Of a stretch of 64,000 bases of DNA, positions 42,751 to 51,573 are shown piece after piece (within the stretch, counting starts at the first letter, position 1; every line of letters starts with the position of its first letter). The position numbers and the translations under genes were made by a program. The notes beneath the pieces were generated by a model. That model was given only the letters and a program-made list of their open reading frames with translations. It made no database searches and was not told where the DNA came from. Source of the DNA: Deltaproteobacteria bacterium (GTDB lineage: Bacteria; UBA10199; JADGCS01); NCBI GenBank assembly GCA_024233595.1, contig JACKPK010000003.1:62001-126000 (forward strand). The letters are read 5' to 3'.

Positions 42751-45150
42751 GTGTTTTTTCTAGAAAAAATAAAGGAGTATTACGCTAAGCACCCAACGCT
42801 CCCAAGTTTTGTCATGTTGGTTTTTACGAGCTTTGCTTTGTATTTTGATCACCTAGGGATTCTTGTTTTAGGATTAGCGGTTCACAGCATTTGTTTTTTA
42901 TTGATGCCCGATAATGTCGGGAGGCTCAAAAAATGGATTCCTGTGATTTTGAGCATGCTGTCTTTGGCATGGTTTCTATTTAATATAGGAGAGATTTCGC
43001 CAAAGGATTTGCGTGTTTTAAAAACTTTTAAAGGGCGCGTTGTTTCTTTAGCCCCGGTTGCAGTAGAAAAAAATCGCTTCCTCATTCGTCTCATTGATCC
43101 CTCTGTGTCCAAAGTCTTGGTGAGATTAACGATTTTGGATGATTCTTGTGGGCTTGCTCAAGGTGACGTGATTCAATTTAAATCAAAGATCGCCCCTCCT
43201 CGGTACTACGCTGATCCAGGGGTTTTGAATTATCGAAAGTTTTTGTGGCAAAAAGGAGTCTTGGCCACAAGTTTTTTACCTAATTGTGATCAAATTCAAA
43301 TTCTTGAAAAAGCAGCCCCCACATTTTTTCAACGCTTTAGACAAAAGATAATCAATACACTATCAGCTGAAAACTTGGTTCATCGCGATATCATTGCTAG
43401 TTTACTGTTTGGGCACAACGTTATCCAAGCAGAAAAACTAGACGTGATTCGAAAAGCCGGGCTGTCTCACCTTTTTGTGATTTCAGGAACTCATTTTGCG
43501 GCAATTTGTTCTGTTATTTATTTGCTAGGGTATTTGTTTTTGTCGGGATACCCACAGGTGTTTTTGAAGATCCCTCGTCAGAAATTGTGTTCTGCTATCA
43601 CGTTGATTTTTATTTTCTTGTACCTTGGGGTTATTGAAACTCACCCCTCTGTTCTGCGAGCAAGCACGATGGTGATTTGCTTTTTGTTAGCAGTGCTTCT
43701 TGAGAGAAAGTTATTAGTTTGGGATGTGTTAATTTTATCTGCCACGTTCAATCTTATTGTTGATCCCCTTGTGATTTTTAATCTGTCTTTTCAGTTCTCT
43801 TACATGGCTTTGGTTCTTATTTTTCTGGGGTCACCAGCTTTGCTTAAGTTTTCGAAGTTTTTTTCCAAAGTTCATTGGGTCTTTGGTCGTTTTATTTATT
43901 TTCTGGCAATGATTGTCTGGATTAATCTTGGTCTTGCTCCACTGACGCTTTTTTATTTTTCATCTTGGTCCTTGATTGGGTTATTACATAATATCTGGGC
44001 CATTCCTTTGTTTGAGTTTTTGATCATGCCTCTTGTGCTCTTGGTTTATGTTTCAGCTGTTTTTATTTCTTCTGCGCTGCCGTTTTTATTGAGCGTGATT
44101 GATTTGCTGTTGAGTGCGATGTTCAATGGTATTCAGTTTTTTCCTTCCTTTAAACTGGCAGATCATTTGGTGAGGCCATTGTTGATTCAGGTGATTGGTT
44201 TTTATTTTTTGATTTTATTGATGTGTCTTGGGAGGAGGAGAAAAATTAAGTTTGCTGCATTAATTGTTGTGCTTGTTGTTTTTTGTTTCACATCGTGGTG
44301 GCATAAGTTTTCTTTTGAGTACCGCGTGACGCAAATCGATGTTGGGCAAGGTGATGCCAGTCTTGTGGAAACGCAGGGTATGAGTATTTTGATTGATTCT
44401 GGAGGGCATCGATTTTTGGATGTTGGTTCATTTGTCTTGCGTCCTTTTTTAGAATACTCTTGGGTTAAAGAAATTGATTTGGCTATCATCACGCATGCCG
44501 ATATTGATCACTATGGTGGCTTTACTCATTTAGCAGAACAAGGTTATTTAAAAGAGGTTTGGATTCCGGAAGAGAAGGCTGAATCTCCTTTATTTTTATC
44601 TCTTTTGGATGTGTTTGAAAAAAATAAGGTGGTTCTTAGAAAAATAACTCGCACTGTTGAGCTGAAACTAAATGACCATGCCGTTTTGTCGGTGTTTGTG
44701 TTGCCTGATCAATCAAGAAAAACTTTATCTAAAAACGACCGTTCTCTGGTGGCTCGTGTGTCTTTTGGTGAATTCTGTGCGTTGTTTACGGGGGATCTGT
44801 CTAAAGAGGGAGAGCGTCTTTTTGTAGATAACTTCAAAGATCAGCTGAGGTGTGATTTATTGAAAGTAGGGCACCATGGTAGTGTGAGTTCCAGCACCGA
44901 GCGTTTTTTACGTTGGGTTGATCCTCGTTATGCTTTTATTGGTGTGGGAAGGCGATCTCAGTTTGGCCACCCGCATAAGGTTGTGATAGACAGGTTAAAA
45001 AACAGAGATATCCAGATTTTTAGGACTGACCAAGATGGGGCTGTTGCTCTTGAAAAGAATTTTTTAGGAACAGAGATTGCGCGGCACCAAAAAAAATCTC
45101 AGTTTAGTTTGTTTGAATTATTTGTATTTTTTAAGTCGTTTAAGTTTTGA
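42751..45150 (+). CDS. comEC: DNA internalisation protein ComEC/Rec2
   Basis: 799-residue inner-membrane channel carrying transforming DNA into the cytoplasm. An OB-fold-like N-terminal part (about 60-190) is followed by the Competence domain, a multi-helix bundle from HRDIIASLLFGHN and HLFVISGTHFAAICSV to about residue 505, with ETHPSVLRAS inside it. A C-terminal metallo-beta-lactamase domain follows (VTQIDVGQGDASLVETQG, ITHADIDHYGG, LLKVGHHGS). Length and domain order are complete. The start is GTG 42751 with a weak ribosome-binding site. Type IV pilins needed for uptake are at 24.6-26.4 kb. Confidence 0.93.
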   Translation: MFFLEKIKEYYAKHPTLPSFVMLVFTSFALYFDHLGILVLGLAVHSICFLLMPDNVGRLKKWIPVILSMLSLAWFLFNIGEISPKDLRVLKTFKGRVVSLAPVAVEKNRFLIRLIDPSVSKVLVRLTILDDSCGLAQGDVIQFKSKIAPPRYYADPGVLNYRKFLWQKGVLATSFLPNCDQIQILEKAAPTFFQRFRQKIINTLSAENLVHRDIIASLLFGHNVIQAEKLDVIRKAGLSHLFVISGTHFAAICSVIYLLGYLFLSGYPQVFLKIPRQKLCSAITLIFIFLYLGVIETHPSVLRASTMVICFLLAVLLERKLLVWDVLILSATFNLIVDPLVIFNLSFQFSYMALVLIFLGSPALLKFSKFFSKVHWVFGRFIYFLAMIVWINLGLAPLTLFYFSSWSLIGLLHNIWAIPLFEFLIMPLVLLVYVSAVFISSALPFLLSVIDLLLSAMFNGIQFFPSFKLADHLVRPLLIQVIGFYFLILLMCLGRRRKIKFAALIVVLVVFCFTSWWHKFSFEYRVTQIDVGQGDASLVETQGMSILIDSGGHRFLDVGSFVLRPFLEYSWVKEIDLAIITHADIDHYGGFTHLAEQGYLKEVWIPEEKAESPLFLSLLDVFEKNKVVLRKITRTVELKLNDHAVLSVFVLPDQSRKTLSKNDRSLVARVSFGEFCALFTGDLSKEGERLFVDNFKDQLRCDLLKVGHHGSVSSSTERFLRWVDPRYAFIGVGRRSQFGHPHKVVIDRLKNRDIQIFRTDQDGAVALEKNFLGTEIARHQKKSQFSLFELFVFFKSFKF

Positions 45151-45533
45151 AGAATGGCGACATTCATGAGTTCGGTAAAAACGTGCAGCGTATTTGCTGA
45201 GCAGTCTTTCTTTTCTAGAAACTCCGCCCCGACTTGGTAAAAATCATTTTTGATTTTCTGGGTCCAAACCACTCGGCTAAGATAGTGATCACCAGATCGC
45301 AAAAGACTCTTTCTTAAGTCTTTGGCTTCACGAAAAATTTGATCATTTAGGTAAATCATGAAGAACGAACCTGATTTGAGTTCGGCATTTGTTGTGAATT
45401 TTACGCCACGAGCGGAGTAATTTTCTGTTAGGACAAGGTTGTTGTGTGGAATTTCACGATCATCCAAGCGAATGACTTGCTTAGACGACACATGGTCCAG
45501 TCGAGGAAATTTTCTTTGATCAGAGTGACTCAC
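45099..45533 (-). CDS. PilZ-domain protein
   Basis: 144-residue predicted cyclic-di-GMP receptor. The binding motifs are R-x3-R in DQRKFPRLD (residue 6-11) and N-x-S-x2-G in ENYSARGVKF (about 37-46), followed by a beta barrel ending VGAEFLEK. The GTG start lacks a clear ribosome-binding site. A near repeat copy lies 11 bases upstream. The 3' end overlaps comEC by 52 bases tail to tail, which is large for this window. It could link cyclic-di-GMP to pili or competence, but that is inference. Confidence 0.8.
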   Translation of the reverse strand: MSHSDQRKFPRLDHVSSKQVIRLDDREIPHNNLVLTENYSARGVKFTTNAELKSGSFFMIYLNDQIFREAKDLRKSLLRSGDHYLSRVVWTQKIKNDFYQVGAEFLEKKDCSANTLHVFTELMNVAILQNLNDLKNTNNSNKLN

Positions 45534-45543
45534 ACAAACACTG

Positions 45544-45554
45544 TAGACGGAGGA
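45544..45554 (+). repeat. Near copy of the CAGACGGAGGA repeat
   Basis: TAGACGGAGGA (first base T), 11 bases upstream of the PilZ start codon, followed by AAAA like most copies. Confidence 0.6.
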
Positions 45555-45593
45555 AAATGTCTCGTCAATTTCTGGATTGTGACAATTTTGCGA

Positions 45594-45863
45594 TCAGCTG
45601 TCTTGCAAAGTTTTTCTCAAAGACTCCAAGCCCGAGTCCAATTGCATGGATTGAGTCTCCAAGCTTGTTTTGAGTGAGCGAATGCCGTTCATTCTTTGTT
45701 GGAGCTCCTCTAAACGGGCAATTTGCTCTTGAGAGTGATTGGCGTGAACACTGACTTGATGGCTGAGTTCAGCAACTTGTAGTAGATTGTTTAACTTTTC
45801 TTGGTTCAATGAATTTTTCATACCTGACACAGAAGCAATCTCTATGCCAGGGGCGCAACTCAT
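45594..45863 (-). CDS. Small coiled-coil protein
   Basis: 89 residues, or 75 if it starts at ATG 45821 (MKNSLNQEKLNNLLQ). Nearly all of it is a heptad-type helix (LNNLLQVAELSHQVSVHANHSQEQIARLEELQQRMNGIRSLKTSLETQSMQLDSGLESL). No signal peptide or membrane segment. No family recognised. It lies 60 bases upstream of the PilZ gene on the same strand, so the two may be cotranscribed. Confidence 0.5.
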   Translation of the reverse strand: MSCAPGIEIASVSGMKNSLNQEKLNNLLQVAELSHQVSVHANHSQEQIARLEELQQRMNGIRSLKTSLETQSMQLDSGLESLRKTLQDS

Positions 45864-45949
45864 AAAAACTCATTTAAAAACAATTGTTTGTGTAAGATTG
45901 TGTCACGAAATCAAAGCGAGCATTTAGTCAAAATGATGACTATTGGAAG

Positions 45950-46414
45950 TTATTTTGTCTTTTTAATGACAGGATTGATTTGCACAGGGAAGTTCACTGA
46001 GTTGGCGATGAAGCAAATTTTGTGAGCTTTTTCGTGCAAGGCTTTGGCTTTGGATTCGTCAGACGAAGGAGAAATGCTGATGCAAGGGTTGAGGATGATT
46101 TCTGAAAACTTAACGGATTTGTCCTCCGTCTGATGAAGTGTGCCAACAGCTTCATCGTGATAAGACAACACCTCGATCTTGGCGTTGGCTGCCAGAGCCA
46201 AATAGGACAGCATGTGGCAAGACGCCACGCTGGTCACGAGTAAATCTTCTGGATTGTGTGTGTAAGGCGAACCAAAAAATTCTGGTGCGGCTGTCCCGAC
46301 TAGATCTGGTTTGTTGGTGATTCTGGTGGTGAACTGTCGTGAGTACTCTTTGTAAGCAAATTTTTTGCCCAAAGGGTTCCAGTCTAATCTGATGTTGAAG
46401 TTCTGGTCTTTCAC
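45950..46414 (-). CDS. OsmC-family protein
   Basis: 154 residues, start set at GTG 46414, which overlaps the secA stop as GTGA. OsmC/Ohr-type thiol peroxidase or relative: RITNKPDLVGTAAPEFFGSP, NPEDLLVTSVASCHMLSYLAL (first cysteine, about 66) and the second conserved cysteine in LHEKAHKICFIANSVNFPVQI (about 138). Both redox cysteines are present, so organic peroxide reduction is plausible. An exact repeat copy (46122-46132) lies in frame and encodes QTED. Confidence 0.85.
   Translation of the reverse strand: MKDQNFNIRLDWNPLGKKFAYKEYSRQFTTRITNKPDLVGTAAPEFFGSPYTHNPEDLLVTSVASCHMLSYLALAANAKIEVLSYHDEAVGTLHQTEDKSVKFSEIILNPCISISPSSDESKAKALHEKAHKICFIANSVNFPVQINPVIKKTK
46122..46132 (-). repeat. CAGACGGAGGA repeat inside the OsmC gene
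   Basis: Exact TCCTCCGTCTG within coding sequence. It shares 17 contiguous bases with the intergenic copy at 40458. Confidence 0.8.
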
Positions 46415-49032
46415 ACTTCTTCCTTTTGCCCGTGGCATTTTTTGTATTTTTTTCCTGACCCACAAGGGCAGTCGTCATTACGGCCCACTTTTGGTGTGCT
46501 GCGCTTTATGGGGGCAGGTGCATTCTTTTTAGGAGCTTCCCCGCGAGACAGTTGAATGTCTTGCTGTGGTTTTTCTTTTAATTTCACTTCTTCTTCAGTT
46601 TGAATTTGCACCTTGAAGATTTTTTCGAGTGACTGTTGGTAGGATCTGAAAATCATGTTTTCAAAAAGAGCAAAGCCTTCTTTTTTGTATTCTTGCTTAG
46701 GATCTTTTTGCCCGTACCCACGTAAACCAATGCCCTCGCGTAAATGATCCATGGTTAAAAGGTGGTCTTTCCAAAGGTCATCGAGTGTTTGCAGCATAAA
46801 AAAGCGCACCGCTTGATCTAGCAAAGGACCATACTGTTCTTTTTTGTTTTGGTAGTACTCAAAAGCGCTGTCATAAATTTTTTGTCCGAGACTTTCGCTG
46901 TCCCATTCTGTTTCGGCTAATTCCAAGTGAAAGCCAAATTGGTCAAAAAAGTGCTCGTCAAAAATCTCTAAATCGATTGGTGATTTTTTGGGTTGGGCGA
47001 GTTGATCGGCCATCATGGAAACAACGCTGTCGAGCATGTCGGTTAATTCTTCTTCCAGGTGTTGACCGGCTAGAATTTTTTTACGACGACTGTATATGGT
47101 CGTGCGCTGTTGATTCATGACGTCATCATATTCCAGAACATTTTTACGAATTTCAAAGTTGTGAGCTTCTACTTTTTTCTGAGCGTTTTCTAAGGCCTTG
47201 GTGATCCATTTGTGCTCAATGACTTCGTCTTCTCCCATGCCCAAACGATTCATGACATTGGAAATTCTTTCTGATCCAAAGATGCGCATCAGGTCATCGT
47301 CTAGAGAAACATAAAAACGAGTGGCGCCAGGATCCCCTTGGCGTCCTGTTCGGCCTCTTAATTGGTTGTCGATTCGTCGTGATTCGTGGCGCTCTGTTCC
47401 AAGAACAAGTAAGCCTCCTAAATCGAGCAGTTTCTTTTGGTCTTCTACACAAAGCTTTTTGAATTCCTCTAAGGCCTTTTGGTATTCTTCTGGATTTTCA
47501 TCGGGGTCGGCTTTGCTTTTGGCTAAGAATTCTGGATTGCCACCCAAAACAATGTCTGTACCACGACCAGCCATATTGGTTGAAACTGTGACGGCACCGG
47601 GGCGGCCTGCTTGTGCGACAATGTCAGCTTCTTTGCCATGTTGTTTGGCGTTCAAAACATTGTGACGGACACCCGCACGCGTGAGCATTTTGGATAAGAC
47701 TTCTGATTTTTCGATGGCGATGGTGCCGATCAAAACAGGGCGGCCTTGCTCATGCTCTTCTTTTACTTGTTCTACCACAGCCTTGAACTTGGCTGTTTCT
47801 GATTTGTAGATGACATCGTTGTCGTCTTGTCTTTGACTAGGACGGTTGGTGGGGATCACGACAACGCTGAGCTTGTAGATGTTTTGAAACTCTGGCGCTT
47901 CTGTGTCGGCGGTGCCGGTCATGCCCGAAAGTTTTTTGTACATCCTAAAATAATTTTGAAAGGTGATGCTGGCTAAAGTTTGGTTTTCAGATTCAACTGG
48001 AACGCCTTCTTTGGCTTCTACTGCCTGATGCAAGCCATCTGACCAACGACGACCAGGTAAGATTCGACCTGTGAATTCATCAACAATTTGCACCTGGCCT
48101 TCTTTGACAACGTAATCGACGTCACGCTTAAAAACCACGTGAGCTTTGAGTGCTTGAATCACATGATGAAGAATTTCGATGTTAGTGGGGTCGTAAAGGT
48201 TGTCGACTTCTAAGCGTCGTTCGGCTTCTGACACGCCTTCTTCGGTTAAGGTTGCTGAACGTGATTTTTCGTCGACTTTATAGTGCTGATCTTTTTGCAG
48301 CCCAGGGATGATCGCATTTACTTTAAGGTATTTGTCGGTGGATGGGTCTGATGGTCCGGAAATAATCAAAGGAGTTCTGGCTTCATCGATAAGAATCGAG
48401 TCGACTTCGTCCACAATGGCGTAGTGAAGCTCACGTTGCGCCATGCGTTGCAACGAAAACTTCATGTTGTCGCGCAAGTAATCAAAGCCAAATTCGTTGT
48501 TGGTGCCGTAAGTGATGTCGCAGCGATAGGCTTTTTTGCGTTGTTCTTCTGTGATGCCATTCACAATCACACCAACAGACAGCCCAAGAAAGTTGTACAG
48601 TTTGCCCATCCATTGAGCGTCACGTTGTGCGAGGTAATCGTTTACTGTGATGACATGAACGCCTTTGCCTTCGAGGGCGTTGAGGTAAGTGGGGAGCGTT
48701 GCGACCAAAGTCTTGCCTTCACCGGTTTTCATTTCGGCGATATTGCCTTCGTGAAGAACCATGCCGCCGATGAGCTGAACGTCAAAGTGGCGCATGTTGA
48801 GAACACGTTTTGCGGCCTCACGACAAACAGCAAAGGCTTCTGGCAAAATGTTATCGGTGGTTTCGCCATTTTCCAAACGCTCTTTAAACTCTTTTGTTTT
48901 GTTTTGAAGATCGGCATCAGAAAGCTTTTGCATTTGGGGTTCCAATGCTGTGATTTCCTCCGCACGAGCGCGGTAAGATTTGATGGCGCGATCATTGGCG
49001 GAACCGAATATTTTTTGAGCTAAACCTAACAT
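46411..49032 (-). CDS. secA: Preprotein translocase ATPase SecA
   Basis: 873-residue motor of Sec-dependent export. Nucleotide motifs: AEMKTGEGKTLVATLPTYL (Walker A, about 100) and DEVDSILIDEA (Walker B, about 208). The preprotein cross-linking region and SGMTGTADTEAPEF follow, then TNMAGRGTDIVLGGNPEF and RGRTGRQGDPGATRFYVSLDD. The C-terminal zinc finger CPCGSGKKYKKCHG binds SecB and lipids. It is complete. The stop overlaps the OsmC start. Confidence 0.98.
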   Translation of the reverse strand: MLGLAQKIFGSANDRAIKSYRARAEEITALEPQMQKLSDADLQNKTKEFKERLENGETTDNILPEAFAVCREAAKRVLNMRHFDVQLIGGMVLHEGNIAEMKTGEGKTLVATLPTYLNALEGKGVHVITVNDYLAQRDAQWMGKLYNFLGLSVGVIVNGITEEQRKKAYRCDITYGTNNEFGFDYLRDNMKFSLQRMAQRELHYAIVDEVDSILIDEARTPLIISGPSDPSTDKYLKVNAIIPGLQKDQHYKVDEKSRSATLTEEGVSEAERRLEVDNLYDPTNIEILHHVIQALKAHVVFKRDVDYVVKEGQVQIVDEFTGRILPGRRWSDGLHQAVEAKEGVPVESENQTLASITFQNYFRMYKKLSGMTGTADTEAPEFQNIYKLSVVVIPTNRPSQRQDDNDVIYKSETAKFKAVVEQVKEEHEQGRPVLIGTIAIEKSEVLSKMLTRAGVRHNVLNAKQHGKEADIVAQAGRPGAVTVSTNMAGRGTDIVLGGNPEFLAKSKADPDENPEEYQKALEEFKKLCVEDQKKLLDLGGLLVLGTERHESRRIDNQLRGRTGRQGDPGATRFYVSLDDDLMRIFGSERISNVMNRLGMGEDEVIEHKWITKALENAQKKVEAHNFEIRKNVLEYDDVMNQQRTTIYSRRKKILAGQHLEEELTDMLDSVVSMMADQLAQPKKSPIDLEIFDEHFFDQFGFHLELAETEWDSESLGQKIYDSAFEYYQNKKEQYGPLLDQAVRFFMLQTLDDLWKDHLLTMDHLREGIGLRGYGQKDPKQEYKKEGFALFENMIFRSYQQSLEKIFKVQIQTEEEVKLKEKPQQDIQLSRGEAPKKNAPAPIKRSTPKVGRNDDCPCGSGKKYKKCHGQKEEV

Positions 49033-49155
49033 GCCTTATACCTCTTCAGAATGATTTGGAGGCTGATAAATAGTGGATTTGGTTAAATTATCAAGCCCTG
49101 CGATGTCGCAAACGCTGTCTTGCTAATCCCAAAAAGCTGGACTAAAGCCAGCGAC

Positions 49156-50790
49156 ATGCAAACAGCAGCTCCAGACATACTCAAAGAAATCAAGCATCGC
49201 AAAACTTTTGCGATCATTTCTCATCCCGATGCCGGAAAAACAACAATCACCGAGAAATTACTGCTATTTGGAGAGGCAATTCAAATGGCGGGGATGGTCA
49301 AAGCTAAGCGAGCCAAGCAGTTTGCCACATCCGATTGGATGGAAATCGAGAAACAACGTGGCATTTCGGTTGCCTCGTCTGTCATGCAATTTTCCTATGA
49401 CGGCTATAATATTAATCTTTTGGATACGCCTGGCCATGCTGATTTTAGCGAAGACACCTACCGCGTGCTCACAGCTGTGGATGCCGCTTTGATGGTCATT
49501 GATTCTGCGAAAGGCATCGAGGATCAAACCAAAAAACTCTTTCAGGTTTGTCGCGATCGTCAAATCCCCATTGTGACCTTCATGAACAAAATGGATCGCG
49601 AGGCAAAAGACCCCTTTGATCTCATTGATGAGGTCGAAAAAGAATTGGAACTGCCTTGTTCGATCATGACTTGGCCTGTTGGCATGGGGGATCGTTTTAA
49701 AGGCGTCTACGATCTGCATGAAAAATGCATGCGGGTTTTTGATCCTGGTGTAAAAACAAAGAATTTTAATCAAAAAATTTTTAAAGATGTGTCTGGCGAT
49801 GAATTTAAAAACTTTGCTGGCGATGAGCTTGCAGAAAAGTTGCAAGAGGACTTGGAATTGATCCAAGGAGCCAGTCAGTCTTTTGACCGTGATCGGTTTT
49901 TAAAGGGTGAGATCAGTCCGGTATTTTTTGGATCAGCACTTAATAACTTTGGCGTTCAGGAGTTATTGCATGCGTTTTTAAAATACGCACCAAGCCCATT
50001 GCCAAGACCTGCTGAAACGCGCCTTGTTCATCCGGAAGAAAAAAACTTTACGGGTTTGGTTTTTAAAATTCAGGCCAACATGGACCCGCGCCATCGTGAT
50101 CGTTGTGCTTTTATTCGTGTTTGTTCGGGAGTTTTTGAACCAGGGCAGAGTGTGTATCACAATCGCTTGGGGCGTAATGTCAAACTCAATAACGCGGTCC
50201 AGTTTATGTCCAAAGAACGCACAAATATCGAAAAAGCTGTTGCTGGCGATATCATTGGCATCATTGATCGTGGCACCATGATGATCGGAGACACTTTGTC
50301 TTCTGGTGAAGCGTTGCGTTTTACTGGGGTTCCACAGTTTTCTCCTGATTTATTCAGTCTGGTTGAATTGAAGAATCCCATTAAGATGAAGCAACTGCAA
50401 AAGGGTTTGGAACAACTTGCTGAAGAAGGGTCTTCGCAACTTTTTCGCAGAAAATACAATTCCGACAACATCATTGGCGTGGTGGGGCGCTTACAGTTTG
50501 AGGTTGTTAAGTATAGATTGCTCAACGAGTATGGGGCTGATGCGATTTTTACTTCGCTTGGCTACTCTTGTTCCAGATGGTATCGAGCAGATGACCCTAA
50601 AGTGACAGAAAAGTTTGAAGAGTATTATCAGAATCAAATTGTTTTTGATGTGAGAGGGTATCCCATGATTCTCTTAAAAGATGACTGGGAACAAAATTAC
50701 ATTCAGGAAAAAAATCCTGAGATTCGCTTTTTCTCTAGTTTGCTCAACTACGAAGCGGATCGCAACGCGGATCGTTTGGAGACAGTATAA
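49156..50790 (+). CDS. prfC: Peptide chain release factor 3
   Basis: GTPase that removes RF1/RF2 from the ribosome after termination. ATG 49156 (MQTAAPDILKEI, 544 residues) is preferred to TTG 49120 because it matches family N-termini. G1 is SHPDAGKTT, G3 DTPGHADF, G4 NKMDRE, and the RF3-specific stretches ITEKLLLFGEAIQMAGMVKAK and EKQRGISVASSVMQF are present. The end KNPEIRFFSSLLN is typical. It overlaps the following lipoprotein gene by one base (TAATG). Confidence 0.95.
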   Translation: MQTAAPDILKEIKHRKTFAIISHPDAGKTTITEKLLLFGEAIQMAGMVKAKRAKQFATSDWMEIEKQRGISVASSVMQFSYDGYNINLLDTPGHADFSEDTYRVLTAVDAALMVIDSAKGIEDQTKKLFQVCRDRQIPIVTFMNKMDREAKDPFDLIDEVEKELELPCSIMTWPVGMGDRFKGVYDLHEKCMRVFDPGVKTKNFNQKIFKDVSGDEFKNFAGDELAEKLQEDLELIQGASQSFDRDRFLKGEISPVFFGSALNNFGVQELLHAFLKYAPSPLPRPAETRLVHPEEKNFTGLVFKIQANMDPRHRDRCAFIRVCSGVFEPGQSVYHNRLGRNVKLNNAVQFMSKERTNIEKAVAGDIIGIIDRGTMMIGDTLSSGEALRFTGVPQFSPDLFSLVELKNPIKMKQLQKGLEQLAEEGSSQLFRRKYNSDNIIGVVGRLQFEVVKYRLLNEYGADAIFTSLGYSCSRWYRADDPKVTEKFEEYYQNQIVFDVRGYPMILLKDDWEQNYIQEKNPEIRFFSSLLNYEADRNADRLETV

Positions 50791-51131
50791 TGAAACATAT
50801 AAGACATTTTCGATTGATCGGGATGATGGCTTGTTTGGGTGTTTTGCTCATGTCGTGTTCTGCTCGTATGCCAAAGCCAGCTAAGGCGCAATCTGTTGCT
50901 GTGAATCATTTTAAACGTTACGGTAAAAAATACCCCACTTCAATTTATGGTTCTGGCAATGTTAAAAGTTTGGTGATCAATCAAATGGAAGAGAGCAAAT
51001 ACAAAATGGTGATGGTGGATACCATTTTGACTTTCCATGATGGTCATGCTGCTCGTGCGCTCATCAAAATGGAAAATAAATTCCCAACAGGATGGCGTGT
51101 TATTTCTTGGGAAACTTTGGGTTATAAATAA
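50790..51131 (+). CDS. Small lipoprotein, unknown function
   Basis: 113 residues. The lipobox LLMSC (Cys at about 23) follows a basic start (MKHIRHFR) and a hydrophobic stretch. The mature part contains NHFKRYGKKYPTSIYGSGNVKSLVINQMEESKYKMVMVDTILTFHDG, which looks like a small beta-rich domain. No family recognised. The start overlaps the prfC stop by one base, and hemJ follows after 8 bases, so it sits inside an apparent operon. Confidence 0.65.
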   Translation: MKHIRHFRLIGMMACLGVLLMSCSARMPKPAKAQSVAVNHFKRYGKKYPTSIYGSGNVKSLVINQMEESKYKMVMVDTILTFHDGHAARALIKMENKFPTGWRVISWETLGYK

Positions 51132-51139
51132 GGAAAATT

Positions 51140-51571
51140 ATGCGTTGGTTTTTGGCATTTCACATTGTCTTTTTTATTATCTGGGCGGGTGCGCTTTTGG
51201 ATTTGACTCGTATTCTTGGTTATCATGTCAAAGAAGAATTGCCTGTACAGCAACGTTTGTCGGCAATGGAATTTAGAATGTTCTGGTTTGTGGCCACGCC
51301 GGGAATGGTCGTTACGATTCTCATGGGGCTTTTTGCCTTTTTTTCAGGCGGTGGTGTGCAAACTTATTTTGGTTCTGGCGCCCTGTGGTTTCACATCAAA
51401 ATCACCTTTGTGCTTTTATTAATTTCTGTTCACTTCTTGTTAGGAAAGAACATCATGAAGCTAAGAGCACAGCCAGAAAAGCTTGCTCCTGGCCGTTTTA
51501 AAGCTTTGCACGGTTTAACAGGTGTTTTCTTAATTGCCATCATCATCATGGTGATGGTGCGCCCGTTTTAA
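51140..51571 (+). CDS. hemJ: Protoporphyrinogen IX oxidase, HemJ family
   Basis: 143-residue four-helix membrane protein (UPF0093/HemJ) catalysing the penultimate step of heme synthesis. Helices are at about 4-22, 48-70, 82-101 and 122-141. Conserved features are FHIVFFIIWAGALLDLTRILGYHV, RMFWFVATPGMVVTILMG, LWFHIKITFVLLLISVHFLLG and RFKALHGLTGVFLIAIIIMVMVRPF, with the His residues expected to bind heme. AAGGA precedes ATG 51140. Confidence 0.82.
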   Translation: MRWFLAFHIVFFIIWAGALLDLTRILGYHVKEELPVQQRLSAMEFRMFWFVATPGMVVTILMGLFAFFSGGGVQTYFGSGALWFHIKITFVLLLISVHFLLGKNIMKLRAQPEKLAPGRFKALHGLTGVFLIAIIIMVMVRPF

Positions 51572-51573
51572 TT

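Noticed and set aside
48424..49023. 199-residue plus-strand frame across secA
   Set aside because: Antisense shadow of the highly conserved secA 5' region; no start signals and composition dictated by secA codons.
49264..49866. 200-residue minus-strand frame across prfC
   Set aside because: Antisense shadow of the conserved prfC G domain.
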